A stretch of DNA of 56,006 bases from Aquibacillus albus. Its GTDB lineage: Bacteria > Bacillota > Bacilli > Bacillales > Amphibacillaceae. Positions within the stretch are counted from its first letter, which is position 1. Every line of letters starts with the position of its first letter. Location: NCBI RefSeq assembly GCF_016908325.1, contig NZ_JAFBDR010000027.1, positions 1 to 56,006 of the forward strand, in the 5' to 3' direction. Made by a program: the position numbers and the translations under genes. This document shows, piece after piece, positions 37,787-46,057 of this stretch. A model generated the notes under the pieces. That model was not told where the DNA came from, searched no databases, and was given only the letters and a program-made list of their open reading frames with translations.

Positions 37787-38362
37787 TTGATTTGCCTAAT
37801 TCGCCACGGAGAAACTGATTGGAATTATAATGGAATGCTGCAAGGAAAGACAGATATCCCATTGAATGCAACAGGACGACAGCAAGCGGAGGAATGTCGC
37901 GTTTTTTTGGAGGATTCTGAGTGGGATGTTATTGTAACAAGTCCATTAATAAGAGCAAGACAAACTGCAGAAATCATTAACAAAAATTTAAATCTGTCCA
38001 TCGTAGAAATGGAAGAATTTCAAGAAAGATCATTTGGTGATGCAGAAGGAACAACGAAGGAAGAACGAAATAAAAGGTATCCAGATGGAAACTATCCTGG
38101 AATGGAAACGCGTGAATTCGTTACGGCTCGTGTGATGAATGGAATGGAACAAATCATAGAAAAGTTTGGCAATAAAAAAGTATTGTTAGTGGCACATGGG
38201 GCTGTTATTAACTCGATTTTGTCTTCCATTTCTAATGGAGAAATCGGTTCAGGTAAGACAACCTTAATTAATGCGTGTATTAGTAATGTCCAATTTTTTG
38301 AAGGGCAATGGAAGGTTCATAATTACAATCAAATTAATCATTTAACGAAATATAATCATTAG
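37787..38362 (+). CDS. Histidine phosphatase family protein
   Basis: A 191-residue phosphoglycerate-mutase-like phosphatase. The catalytic LIRHGETDWN lies at the N terminus, SPLIRARQTAE in the middle and VAHGAVINSIL near the C terminus supplies the second His. The substrate is unknown; relatives include phosphatases of sugar phosphates and cobalamin intermediates. I choose TTG 37787, with AGGGGGAG in front; an upstream GTG at 37757 overlaps the tRNA promoter. B. subtilis has no such gene between yabR and spoIIE, so it belongs to an accessory stretch here. Confidence 0.85.
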   Translation: MICLIRHGETDWNYNGMLQGKTDIPLNATGRQQAEECRVFLEDSEWDVIVTSPLIRARQTAEIINKNLNLSIVEMEEFQERSFGDAEGTTKEERNKRYPDGNYPGMETREFVTARVMNGMEQIIEKFGNKKVLLVAHGAVINSILSSISNGEIGSGKTTLINACISNVQFFEGQWKVHNYNQINHLTKYNH

Positions 38363-38376
38363 TTAGGGGGGTAAAT

Positions 38377-38994
38377 GTGGAGTATGTTGATATATTTGAC
38401 CAACATCGGAACAGGATTGGAAAAGCAACGAGAGAAGAGGTACATAAAGAAGGTTTTTGGCACCAAACATTTCAGTGTTGGGTTGTTATGATTGAACAAG
38501 GTAAAATTTATCTCCTATTTCAACACCGACATCCCCAAAAAGATCTGTTCCCAAATTTACTTGATATATCTGCTGCTGGTCACCTGTTATCAGGGGAAAC
38601 ACCGGAAGACGGTGTACGAGAAGTAGAAGAGGAATTAGGTTTGAAAGTGGAGTATTCTGACCTAATTTCGGTCGGTATTTTTTCCGAGCAGCTGGTGGGA
38701 GAAGCCTATAAAGATTTTGAGCATTGTCACGTTTTCCTATATGAATTTGAAGGTTCAATCCATAGCTTCGATTTACAGGAAGAAGAAGTAACTGGTCTAG
38801 TAAAGATACCATTTTGGGAGTGGAAGGAGCTAATAGAGGGTCGAAAACAACAAATGAGAGTTACGGGGTTTCAAATCAAAGATAATCAAAAAATAGTAAA
38901 GGATTTTACCGTTAAGAAACAAGATTTTGTTCCACACCAAGCTGAGTATTACCAAATGATATGTGATGCAGTGGAAGCAGAGTTTGCTAAATAA
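38377..38994 (+). CDS. Nudix hydrolase, isopentenyl-diphosphate-isomerase-like
   Basis: A 205-residue Nudix protein. The Nudix box is GHLLSGETPEDGVREVEEELGL, here described by its key residues: the Gly at its start, Glu in SGE, and REVEEELG. It has six rather than seven residues between the first Glu and REV. The N terminus (EYVDIFDQHRNRIGKATREEVHKEG) resembles IPP-isomerase-like Nudix proteins. The substrate is unknown. The GTG start follows AGGGGGG and lies 14 bp after the phosphatase gene, so the two are probably co-transcribed. Confidence 0.85.
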   Translation: MEYVDIFDQHRNRIGKATREEVHKEGFWHQTFQCWVVMIEQGKIYLLFQHRHPQKDLFPNLLDISAAGHLLSGETPEDGVREVEEELGLKVEYSDLISVGIFSEQLVGEAYKDFEHCHVFLYEFEGSIHSFDLQEEEVTGLVKIPFWEWKELIEGRKQQMRVTGFQIKDNQKIVKDFTVKKQDFVPHQAEYYQMICDAVEAEFAK

Positions 38995-39050
38995 TTGTTT
39001 GTGATATTATTTGTTGTTCATTTCCATTTGAGTTAAAAATATGCTAAAAA

Positions 39051-39074
39051 TCAACATTATCCTTTAAAAGAGCC
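39051..39074. mobile_element. Relic of a MITE end
   Basis: TCAACATTATCCTTTAAAAG followed by AGCC matches the right terminal repeat of the element at 10752-10825 at all but two positions over about 24 bp. No left end is present, so it is a solo remnant. Its last nine bases form the left arm of the following terminator. Confidence 0.5.
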
Positions 39075-39094
39075 AAATAAATAAAGGCTCTTTT
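39066..39094 (+). terminator. Terminator after the Nudix gene
   Basis: AAAAGAGCC (39066-39074) pairs perfectly with GGCTCTTTT (39086-39094) around an 11-nt A/T loop. The left arm comes from the MITE-end relic. Confidence 0.75.
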
Positions 39095-39180
39095 CGTATT
39101 CTTCGTTTTTTACTACACAGTTGACACATAATGCGACATAACATTATCGTGACTACTTCCATCCTATATAAGATGAGTGC

Positions 39181-39316
39181 TAATCTAAGCTGCGGAAAAA
39201 CACTCGCTTTCCATGGGGAACGCTTCAGCCTCCTCACGAGCAAAAAGCGCTCGCTGCGGGGTCTTCAGACTGTTCCTTTCCCATAGGAGTCTCGCATTTT
39301 TCCGCAGCTTAGATTA
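39181..39316. repeat. 136-bp dispersed palindromic repeat
   Basis: Perfect 20-bp terminal inverted repeats (39181-39200 and 39297-39316, beginning TAATCTAAGCTGCGG) enclose a G+C-richer core with further internal pairing (for example CGAGCAAAAAGCGCTCG). I recognise this sequence type as a dispersed repeat in Bacillaceae. There is no reading frame. It lies in the 602-bp gap before spoIIE. Confidence 0.75.
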
Positions 39317-39504
39317 TTATTATGGGGAAAAATGTCTGACTTCTATTTATATATCACTATACATCGGAGGAAATACACGTAAAGTCCCCTAAATTATTTC
39401 CTCCCCCCCATTCGCCTAAAAATCAAAGTTAGGGATGAACTATCGACAGGAACCTAAAAGTAAATCTGCTTTTTATGTTGAAAAGGGTGTGCTTGCCTAG
39501 AAAC

Positions 39505-39571
39505 TAGTCGAACATTTTTGTACGGCACTTCTGTTGTTTTGACAAAAAAATAAGGACAAGTATGTTTTAAT
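39505..39571 (+). promoter_or_regulatory. spoIIE promoter region with Spo0A-box-like sites
   Basis: TTGACA (39539-39544) is followed by TATGTT at 16 bp (39561-39566) or by TTTAAT at 21 bp (39566-39571). The 21-bp geometry is that of the Spo0A-activated spoIIE promoter of B. subtilis. Upstream, TAGTCGAA (39505-39512) resembles a 0A box, a second (TCGACAG) lies near 39443, and TTTTGACAAAA over the -35 also resembles one on the other strand. CACTTCT (39526-39532) can pair weakly with the spoIIE SD. Confidence 0.55.
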
Positions 39572-39596
39572 GGTCAACAAGAAGGAGTGGTGTAGA

Positions 39597-42047
39597 ATGA
39601 TGGGTTCAGCAACAGGGAACGAATCCAAATCATTAGTTGTTCATGACAATAATGTACGGACTTGGAAGAAGAAGCTTGGAGACAAGGTAAAGCTACTTTT
39701 CATCGAAAAAGGCTGGCTTATGTTCGTTGTCGGCTTTTTATTAGGACGAGCAGTTGTCCTTTCCTCGTTATCACCATTTGCACTCGCTTTTTTAGCATCT
39801 GTGTGGTTTATGCGAAGAGATAAGGCGTTAAAATTAATGCTTGCGACATTCGCAGGCGCATTAACCCTTAACTTTCAACATGGCGGTTATGTGATAACGA
39901 CAATGATAGTCTTTGTATTTTTAGCATCGTTTGTCAAACATATGAGTCATCAGCAAAAAATTATTCCGATACTTGTGTTTTTTTCAAGTTTTCTCACTCG
40001 TTTGCTTACTTACTATGTAACAACTCAGTTAACTTCCTATGAATGGATGCTTGCTGCAGTAGAAGGTGTATTAAGCTCGGTGTTAGTACTTATCTTTATG
40101 CAAAGTATTCCATTATTATCACCAAAAAGATATAAACCAACACTAAAAAATGAAGAAATTGTTTGCATGATCATTCTACTTGCTTCTGTATTGACCGGTA
40201 CAATAGGTTGGGAAATTCAAGGGGCATCTATCGAACAAATTTCATCACGGTACTTAGTGTTGTGGCTCGCTTTCGTAGGAGGAGCTGCTATTGGTTCAAC
40301 AGTAGGGGTAGTAGCTGGGTTAATTTTAAGTCTCGCAAATGTGGCAAGCTTGTATCAAATGAGTTTACTAGCTTTTTCAGGTCTATTAGGAGGTCTGTTG
40401 AAGGATGGCAAAAAAATTGGAGTAGGATTAGGTCTGCTCGTTGGTACGCTTCTCATTGGTATCTATGGAAAAGGGCTAGAAGCTCTACTTCCATCAGTAA
40501 TGGAATCAATGATTGCTATCATTTTGTTTTTCTGTACGCCAGAAAGCTGGATTAAAACTCTATCTAGGTATATTCCAGGAACGATTGAACATTCAAAAGA
40601 GCAAGAACAGTATTTACAAAAGGTTCGTGATGTCACTGCAAATCGTGTAAAACAATTCTCCAATGTCTTTCATGCTTTATCTGACAGTTTCACTTTAGAA
40701 CAGAAAACGACATTAAAAGAGGAAAATGATAGAGAGACGGATTACTTTCTAAGCAATGTAACGGAAAAAACTTGTCAAAGCTGCTTTAAGAAAGAGTGGT
40801 GTTGGGCACAAAATTTTGATAAAACCTATGATATCATGACAAATTTAAAAGGAGATTTAGAAGAGGGTAATCATCCAAATAAAGTGTTACAACGGAATTT
40901 TGAAAACCATTGTGTAAAATCAAAAAAAGTACTTGATACGATGAAACAGGAGCTCTCCTTTTTTCAGGCTAATCAAAAGTTAAAGAAACAAGTTAGTGAG
41001 AGTAGACAATTTGTTGCAGATCAATTGCTTGGTGTTTCACAGGTAATGGGTGATTTTGCTCAAGAAATATTAAAGGAAAGAGAAAATCATGAGCAACAGG
41101 AGGTTGAAATAGTTGCTGCATTAAATCATATGGGAATCGAATTGGAAAAGTTAGATATATATAGCTTGGAAAAAGGCAACATTGATATAGAAATGAATTT
41201 ATCCTTTTATAACTATCACGGAGAAGGACAAAAATTAATAGCACCAATGCTATCTGATATATTAAAAGAAACAGTAATTGTGAAGGAAGAGGAAGTATCA
41301 CCAGTTCCAAATGGGTATTGCTATCTATCGTTTGGATCTGCGAAGAAGTTTATTGTTGAAACAGCTGTATCGCATGCTGCAAAAGGTGGTGGTTTAGTTT
41401 CTGGTGATAGTTACTCTACGATTGAGCTGGGCGCAGGAAAATATGCGATGGCCATTAGTGATGGAATGGGAAATGGAGAACGAGCACACGAAGAAAGCAC
41501 AGAAACGTTACGGCTATTACAACAAATCCTGCAATCAGGAATTCAAGAGCAGGTTGCGATTAAGTCCATTAATTCAATTTTATCACTTAGAACAAGTGAT
41601 GAGATTTTTTCAACATTGGATTTGGCGATGATTGATTTACACAATGCCGCTGTTCGATTTTTAAAGATTGGATCTATTCCTAGTTTTATTAAACGAGGGA
41701 ACAAAATTATTAAAATAGAAGCTAGTAATCTACCGATTGGAATTATACAAGAGTTTGATGTAGAGGTGGTAAATGAACAGTTAAAAGCTGGCGACTTATT
41801 GATTATGATGAGTGACGGTATTTATGAAGGGCCGAAAAATGTGGAGAATGTAGATATGTGGTTGAAGCGGAAAATAAAAGAGGTGGAATCAGAAGACCCA
41901 CAAGATATGGCTGATCTTATATTAGAGGAGGTAGTTCGTACTAGAGCAGGAGAAATTGAAGATGATATGACGGTATTGGTTGCGAAAATAGAAAAGAACA
42001 ACCCGAAATGGGCAGCAATTCCTACCTACTCCAAAAAGGCTAATTAG
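39597..42047 (+). CDS. spoIIE: Stage II sporulation protein E (PP2C phosphatase)
   Basis: An 816-residue protein: an N-terminal region of about ten membrane segments (about 40-325), a central FtsZ-interacting region, and a C-terminal PP2C phosphatase (about 590-816). Metal-binding Asp residues are visible in SDGMGNGE (D622), MMSDGIYEG and EDDMTVLVA. It localises to the polar septum and dephosphorylates SpoIIAA, releasing sigma-F in the forespore, which then drives csfB and fin. ATG 39597 follows AAGGAGTGG at normal spacing; an upstream opening at 39570 overlaps the promoter. Confidence 0.97.
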   Translation: MMGSATGNESKSLVVHDNNVRTWKKKLGDKVKLLFIEKGWLMFVVGFLLGRAVVLSSLSPFALAFLASVWFMRRDKALKLMLATFAGALTLNFQHGGYVITTMIVFVFLASFVKHMSHQQKIIPILVFFSSFLTRLLTYYVTTQLTSYEWMLAAVEGVLSSVLVLIFMQSIPLLSPKRYKPTLKNEEIVCMIILLASVLTGTIGWEIQGASIEQISSRYLVLWLAFVGGAAIGSTVGVVAGLILSLANVASLYQMSLLAFSGLLGGLLKDGKKIGVGLGLLVGTLLIGIYGKGLEALLPSVMESMIAIILFFCTPESWIKTLSRYIPGTIEHSKEQEQYLQKVRDVTANRVKQFSNVFHALSDSFTLEQKTTLKEENDRETDYFLSNVTEKTCQSCFKKEWCWAQNFDKTYDIMTNLKGDLEEGNHPNKVLQRNFENHCVKSKKVLDTMKQELSFFQANQKLKKQVSESRQFVADQLLGVSQVMGDFAQEILKERENHEQQEVEIVAALNHMGIELEKLDIYSLEKGNIDIEMNLSFYNYHGEGQKLIAPMLSDILKETVIVKEEEVSPVPNGYCYLSFGSAKKFIVETAVSHAAKGGGLVSGDSYSTIELGAGKYAMAISDGMGNGERAHEESTETLRLLQQILQSGIQEQVAIKSINSILSLRTSDEIFSTLDLAMIDLHNAAVRFLKIGSIPSFIKRGNKIIKIEASNLPIGIIQEFDVEVVNEQLKAGDLLIMMSDGIYEGPKNVENVDMWLKRKIKEVESEDPQDMADLILEEVVRTRAGEIEDDMTVLVAKIEKNNPKWAAIPTYSKKAN

Positions 42048-42081
42048 TAACGGTTTATTTCATCTATTAACATATAAAACA

Positions 42082-42182
42082 GGTATAACTCTTCCTTTTA
42101 TTGGCGACAATGTTGATAAAGCATATTCGCTTTGAGACGGATGCTCAACGTGATTAGGGATAATAAGAGGAGGAGTTATACC
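42082..42182 (+). promoter_or_regulatory. 15-bp inverted repeat burying the yabS ribosome site
   Basis: GGTATAACTCTTCCT (42082-42096), just after the spoIIE stop, pairs with AGGAGGAGTTATACC (42168-42182) over 15 bp, 14 Watson-Crick and one G-U. The right arm is the entire yabS SD and ends one base before the ATG. The 71-nt loop could hold a promoter (TTGAGA-N21-GATAAT is one weak candidate). Read-through RNA from spoIIE would be silenced for yabS. Confidence 0.6.
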
Positions 42183-42923
42183 ATGAAAAAAGGAACGTTA
42201 AAGCAAATTCTATTAATTACAGATGGTTGCTCGAACAAAGGCGAAGACCCATCGGCTGTTGCTACATTAGCTGCCCAACAAGGTATTACCGTAAATGTTA
42301 TTGGTGTATTAGAGGATAATCAGAGTGAAGATTCCATGGGCTTGCAGGAAGTAGAAGATATTGCCATGTCAGGTGAAGGGGTTAGTCAAATTGTTTATAA
42401 AAAAGCATTATCTCAAACGGTTCAAACCGTCACGAAACAAGCAATGACACAAACACTACAAGGTGTTGTTAATCAGGAGTTAAAGCAGATACTGGGACCA
42501 AATCAAACACTGGAGGAGCTACCACCAGAACAACGAGGAGAAGTGATGGAGGTAGTGGAAGATTTAGGGGAAACAAGTGATTTAGAGGTGCTTGTATTGG
42601 TTGATACTAGTGCAAGCATGCATAATAAACTACCGACTGTTCAAGAGTCTCTGATTGATTTGTCGGTTAGTATGAATGCAAGAATTGGCCGAAATCGTTT
42701 TGCTATCTATGCTTTCCCTGGGAAGAAAAAAGCAATTGATAAAGTTCTCGATTGGTCACCAAAACTAGATTCAATCTCCTCCATATTTCCGAGGCTAACC
42801 AGTGGAGGAATAACGCCAACAGGCCCTGCAATTAAAGAAGCGATGTATCAATTTGGTAAATCAAGCTTAAAAAGGAGCTTTATGAGAGAAGATGCGCCAG
42901 ATATCGAAGAAGCAGGGTATTAA
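42183..42923 (+). CDS. yabS: YabS, von Willebrand factor A-like protein
   Basis: A 246-residue protein with a vWA-like fold split in two parts. An N-terminal ILLITDGCSNKGEDPSAVA resembles the DXSXS-type metal site region, and a second LVLVDTSASMHNKLP lies near residue 140 and carries a clear DTSAS motif. The function is unknown; the family lies between spoIIE and yabT in Bacillaceae. AGGAGGAG stands directly before the ATG but inside a 15-bp inverted repeat. The 3' end overlaps yabT by 32 bp. Confidence 0.85.
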   Translation: MKKGTLKQILLITDGCSNKGEDPSAVATLAAQQGITVNVIGVLEDNQSEDSMGLQEVEDIAMSGEGVSQIVYKKALSQTVQTVTKQAMTQTLQGVVNQELKQILGPNQTLEELPPEQRGEVMEVVEDLGETSDLEVLVLVDTSASMHNKLPTVQESLIDLSVSMNARIGRNRFAIYAFPGKKKAIDKVLDWSPKLDSISSIFPRLTSGGITPTGPAIKEAMYQFGKSSLKRSFMREDAPDIEEAGY

Positions 42924-43875
42924 TTTAAGACCTGGAATCAAGGTTACGGGTAAATGGCACCAAAAAGAATACATCATTAAAAAGAAATTAGGAAGTGGAG
43001 CAATTGGTTCTGTTTATTTGTGTGAACAACAGGATGGAAAGCCTGCTGCCTTAAAAATCAGTGAAAAAGGATCCTCCGTAACAATGGAAGTTAATGTACT
43101 AAAAACCTTTCAAAAGGTCCAGGGAAATCGCCTTGGACCTTCTTTGTTAGATGTCGATGATTGGATTGATCCACAGGGAAATCGCTATTCCTTTTATATC
43201 ATGGAGTATTTAAGGGGAAAGCAATTATCAACGTTTGTTTCTAGCCATGGAGAAGAATGGCTAGGCATACTGATGCTACAACTATTAGATGACTTGGAAC
43301 AACTACATCAAACAGGGTGGGTATTTGGGGATCTAAAAACAGAAAATTTAATTGTTACCTATCCTCCACCACGTATCAGGTGGATAGATGTTGGTGGTAC
43401 GACACAAATAGGAAGGTCTATTAAAGAGTATACAGATTTTTATGATCGTGGTTATTGGAATATGGGGTCTAGAAGGGCGGAGCCATCCTATGATCTTTTT
43501 GCTTTAGCTATGATAATGATTCAATTTTATTACCCAAATCGCTTTGAGCGGGGAACAGATCCTAAAAAAACATTATTCCATAAGTTGCGACAAACCCCAC
43601 CATTAAAAAAGTATGAACCGAGTATAATAAAAGCACTGAAAGGACAATATACATCCAGCATAGAAATGAAAGCAGAGCTAGCAGCCCTTATCATGAAGCA
43701 ACCATCGTCTTTTTTACAGACAAAACAAAGAAATCATGCGAATCCTTCTATGACTCAGAAAAAATCACGCAAATATCAGAAAAGGAAGCGTACTAAACAT
43801 CATTCTGTTTTAGAGGGTGTAGGAATATTCGTCGTCGTTTTATTGTTTTATTTTATCTATCTTATCCTGCAGTAG
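42892..43875 (+). CDS. yabT: Sporulation-linked Ser/Thr protein kinase YabT
   Basis: A 327-residue Hanks-type kinase with a C-terminal membrane anchor. The Gly loop LGSGAIGSVYL, the ATP Lys in AALKI, the catalytic loop FGDLKTEN (D147; the usual His-Arg before Asp is replaced by Phe-Gly) and DVGG in place of DFG are visible. Next come a basic linker (KSRKYQKRKRTKHH), likely to bind DNA, and a hydrophobic end (VGIFVVVLLFYFIYLIL). B. subtilis YabT is made under sigma-F, is activated by DNA and phosphorylates RecA (family knowledge). It overlaps yabS. Confidence 0.92.
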   Translation: MRQISKKQGINLRPGIKVTGKWHQKEYIIKKKLGSGAIGSVYLCEQQDGKPAALKISEKGSSVTMEVNVLKTFQKVQGNRLGPSLLDVDDWIDPQGNRYSFYIMEYLRGKQLSTFVSSHGEEWLGILMLQLLDDLEQLHQTGWVFGDLKTENLIVTYPPPRIRWIDVGGTTQIGRSIKEYTDFYDRGYWNMGSRRAEPSYDLFALAMIMIQFYYPNRFERGTDPKKTLFHKLRQTPPLKKYEPSIIKALKGQYTSSIEMKAELAALIMKQPSSFLQTKQRNHANPSMTQKKSRKYQKRKRTKHHSVLEGVGIFVVVLLFYFIYLILQ

Positions 43876-43976
43876 GGTTATGATATAAAGTCTGTTCCTT
43901 CTATTCATTTTTTTGTAGTATAGTAGAAGAATGATAGGATAAAAATCTGCACCTATAACCAAAACGGAGTGGGGAA

Positions 43977-45371
43977 ATGATGGATAAAGAAGTTCTGAAA
44001 TTTATAAAAAGACATAGCTTATTACATCGGAACGCAACTGTTTTGGTCGGTGTTTCGGGTGGTCCGGATTCGATGGCCCTCCTCCATTTTTTGTATACCA
44101 TAAAAGAAGAATATAACCTGCGTTTGGTCGCATTATCTATCGATCACGGTTTAAGAGGGAATGAATCGAAGGAAGATGTTCGCTATGTAGAAAAGGTTTG
44201 TAATAAGTGGAAAATAGAATTTATTGAAACTTTTCTTGACGTTCAATCGTATAAGGATAAAGAGCGGAAAGGAACACAACTCGCAGCAAGGGAACTACGT
44301 TATCAGTTTTTTAAGGAAAAAATGGAAGCGTACCAAGCTGATTACTTGGCATTGGGGCACCATGGAGATGATCAAGTAGAAACGATACTCATGAAGGTGA
44401 TTCGTGGTGCTAATCCACAAGGTGTAACTGGAATAACTGTAAAGCGCCCTTTTTCAAATGGTTTTCTTGTGAGGCCATTGTTATGTGTGTCGAAACAAAT
44501 AATTGAAGAATATTGTTCGGAAAATGAAATAGATCCGAGAAGGGATCCATCTAATAAAGAAACTATCTACACTCGAAACTATTTCCGCATTCATATTCTA
44601 CCGTTGCTAAAACGGCAAAATCCTAGCTTACATAAAACATTTCAACGTTTAAGTGAAGCAGCGTTACATGATCAACGTTATTTAGAAGAACAAGCAAGGC
44701 AGCTCATTGATGAAATTGTTCATTTTAATGATGAAAAAGGAGAAGTTAGTTTTGAATGGATACGGTTTGTGGAATATCCATTTGCTTTACAAAGACGCTC
44801 CTTTCATCTAATATTGAACTATCTATACGATGAGGTTCCTGATGACTTATATTATGTGCACGAAGATCTGTTTTTTGATTTAATACATAATGAAAAGGCG
44901 AATGTAAGTGTGGACATGCCAAAGAACCTAAAAATGGTGAAAGCCTATCAAACCATTTTGTTTTATTTCGAAGATCAATCAAATCAAACCAGTTATCGTA
45001 ATTGGTTACAAATTCCAGGTAAAGTTGTTCTACCGGACGGAGCATCGATTATTGCCTCTATTACGGATAATCCAGAAGAAGATTCGAAGTTTGTGATGAG
45101 TCTTCCATTCAATGACAATATCAAACCACCTTTAATCGTAAGGTCTAGACAAGCTGGTGATAAGTTGAAGGTTAGAGGGTTAAACGGAAGTAAAAAGGTG
45201 AAAGATATTTTTATTGATGAAAAAATCCCAAGACAATTAAGAGATAGCTGGCCGTTGGTTGTTGATCAAGAAGGAAATATTCTATGGTTGGTTGGAATAA
45301 GAAAAGGTTATTCAAGTAATAATTCTAAGTCAAGGGACTATCTTCGATTACAATATGTAAAGGCAACATAG
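43977..45371 (+). CDS. tilS: tRNA(Ile)-lysidine synthetase
   Basis: A 464-residue enzyme that converts C34 of tRNA-Ile(CAU) to lysidine, needed to read AUA. The PP-loop SGGPDS is at 27-32, followed by DHGLRGNES and the [15 protein letters not shown] segment. The C-terminal TilS domain includes [16 protein letters not shown] 43977 and the next ATG at 43980 are both possible after GAGTGGGGAA. It stands 12 bp before hprT, the conserved tilS-hprT-ftsH order. Confidence 0.95.
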   Translation: MMDKEVLKFIKRHSLLHRNATVLVGVSGGPDSMALLHFLYTIKEEYNLRLVALSIDHGLRGNESKEDVRYVEKVCNKWKIEFIETFLDVQSYKDKERKGTQLAARELRYQFFKEKMEAYQADYLALGHHGDDQVETILMKVIRGANPQGVTGITVKRPFSNGFLVRPLLCVSKQIIEEYCSENEIDPRRDPSNKETIYTRNYFRIHILPLLKRQNPSLHKTFQRLSEAALHDQRYLEEQARQLIDEIVHFNDEKGEVSFEWIRFVEYPFALQRRSFHLILNYLYDEVPDDLYYVHEDLFFDLIHNEKANVSVDMPKNLKMVKAYQTILFYFEDQSNQTSYRNWLQIPGKVVLPDGASIIASITDNPEEDSKFVMSLPFNDNIKPPLIVRSRQAGDKLKVRGLNGSKKVKDIFIDEKIPRQLRDSWPLVVDQEGNILWLVGIRKGYSSNNSKSRDYLRLQYVKAT

Positions 45372-45382
45372 GAGGACCAGGG

Positions 45383-45925
45383 ATGGATAAAGACATCGAA
45401 AAAGTGTTAATTACCAAAGAGGAAATTGAAAAAAAGTGTAAAGAACTAGGTGCAGAATTAACAAGGGAATATGATGGCAAATTTCCATTAGCAATTGGAG
45501 TGCTAAAAGGTGCAATGCCTTTTATGTCAGATGTGCTTCGCTATACGGAAACCTATTTAGAAATGGATTTCATGGATGTTTCTAGCTATGGTAATGAAAC
45601 GAGATCCTCTGGAGAGGTTAAAATTGTAAAAGACCTAGATACGAAGGTTGAAGGCCGTGATTTACTCATTATAGAGGACATTATTGACAGCGGACTGACA
45701 TTAAGTTATTTGGTTGATCTATTTAAATATAGAAAGGCAAATTCGGTTAAAATCGTAACTTTACTCGACAAGCCGGAAGGACGCACTGTGGATATTAAAG
45801 CAGATGTTGCCGGATTTAAAGTACCGAATGAGTTTGTTGTCGGTTATGGTTTAGACTATCAAGAAAAATATCGGAACCTTCCATATATAGGCGTATTAAA
45901 GCCTGAAGTTTATAGTGGAAGTTAA
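45383..45925 (+). CDS. hprT: Hypoxanthine-guanine phosphoribosyltransferase
   Basis: A 180-residue purine-salvage enzyme using PRPP (made by Prs at 21564-22517). The PRPP-binding motif EDIIDSGLT lies at 98-106 and the [15 protein letters not shown] loop at about 39-53. AGGAGGACCAGGG precedes the ATG. B. subtilis HprT is inhibited by ppGpp, which links salvage to starvation. ftsH follows after 132 bp. Confidence 0.95.
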   Translation: MDKDIEKVLITKEEIEKKCKELGAELTREYDGKFPLAIGVLKGAMPFMSDVLRYTETYLEMDFMDVSSYGNETRSSGEVKIVKDLDTKVEGRDLLIIEDIIDSGLTLSYLVDLFKYRKANSVKIVTLLDKPEGRTVDIKADVAGFKVPNEFVVGYGLDYQEKYRNLPYIGVLKPEVYSGS

Positions 45926-46057
45926 AATTATTAATAATTTTCAGTAATTAGTCGTAAAATTGTAACATATCTTAAAAGGGTAACTGTATTAGTTGTAATC
46001 GTCCTTTTTAATATGATACTATTTACTATAGTTTTCTCGCTTGGGAGGAGGTAGGCA

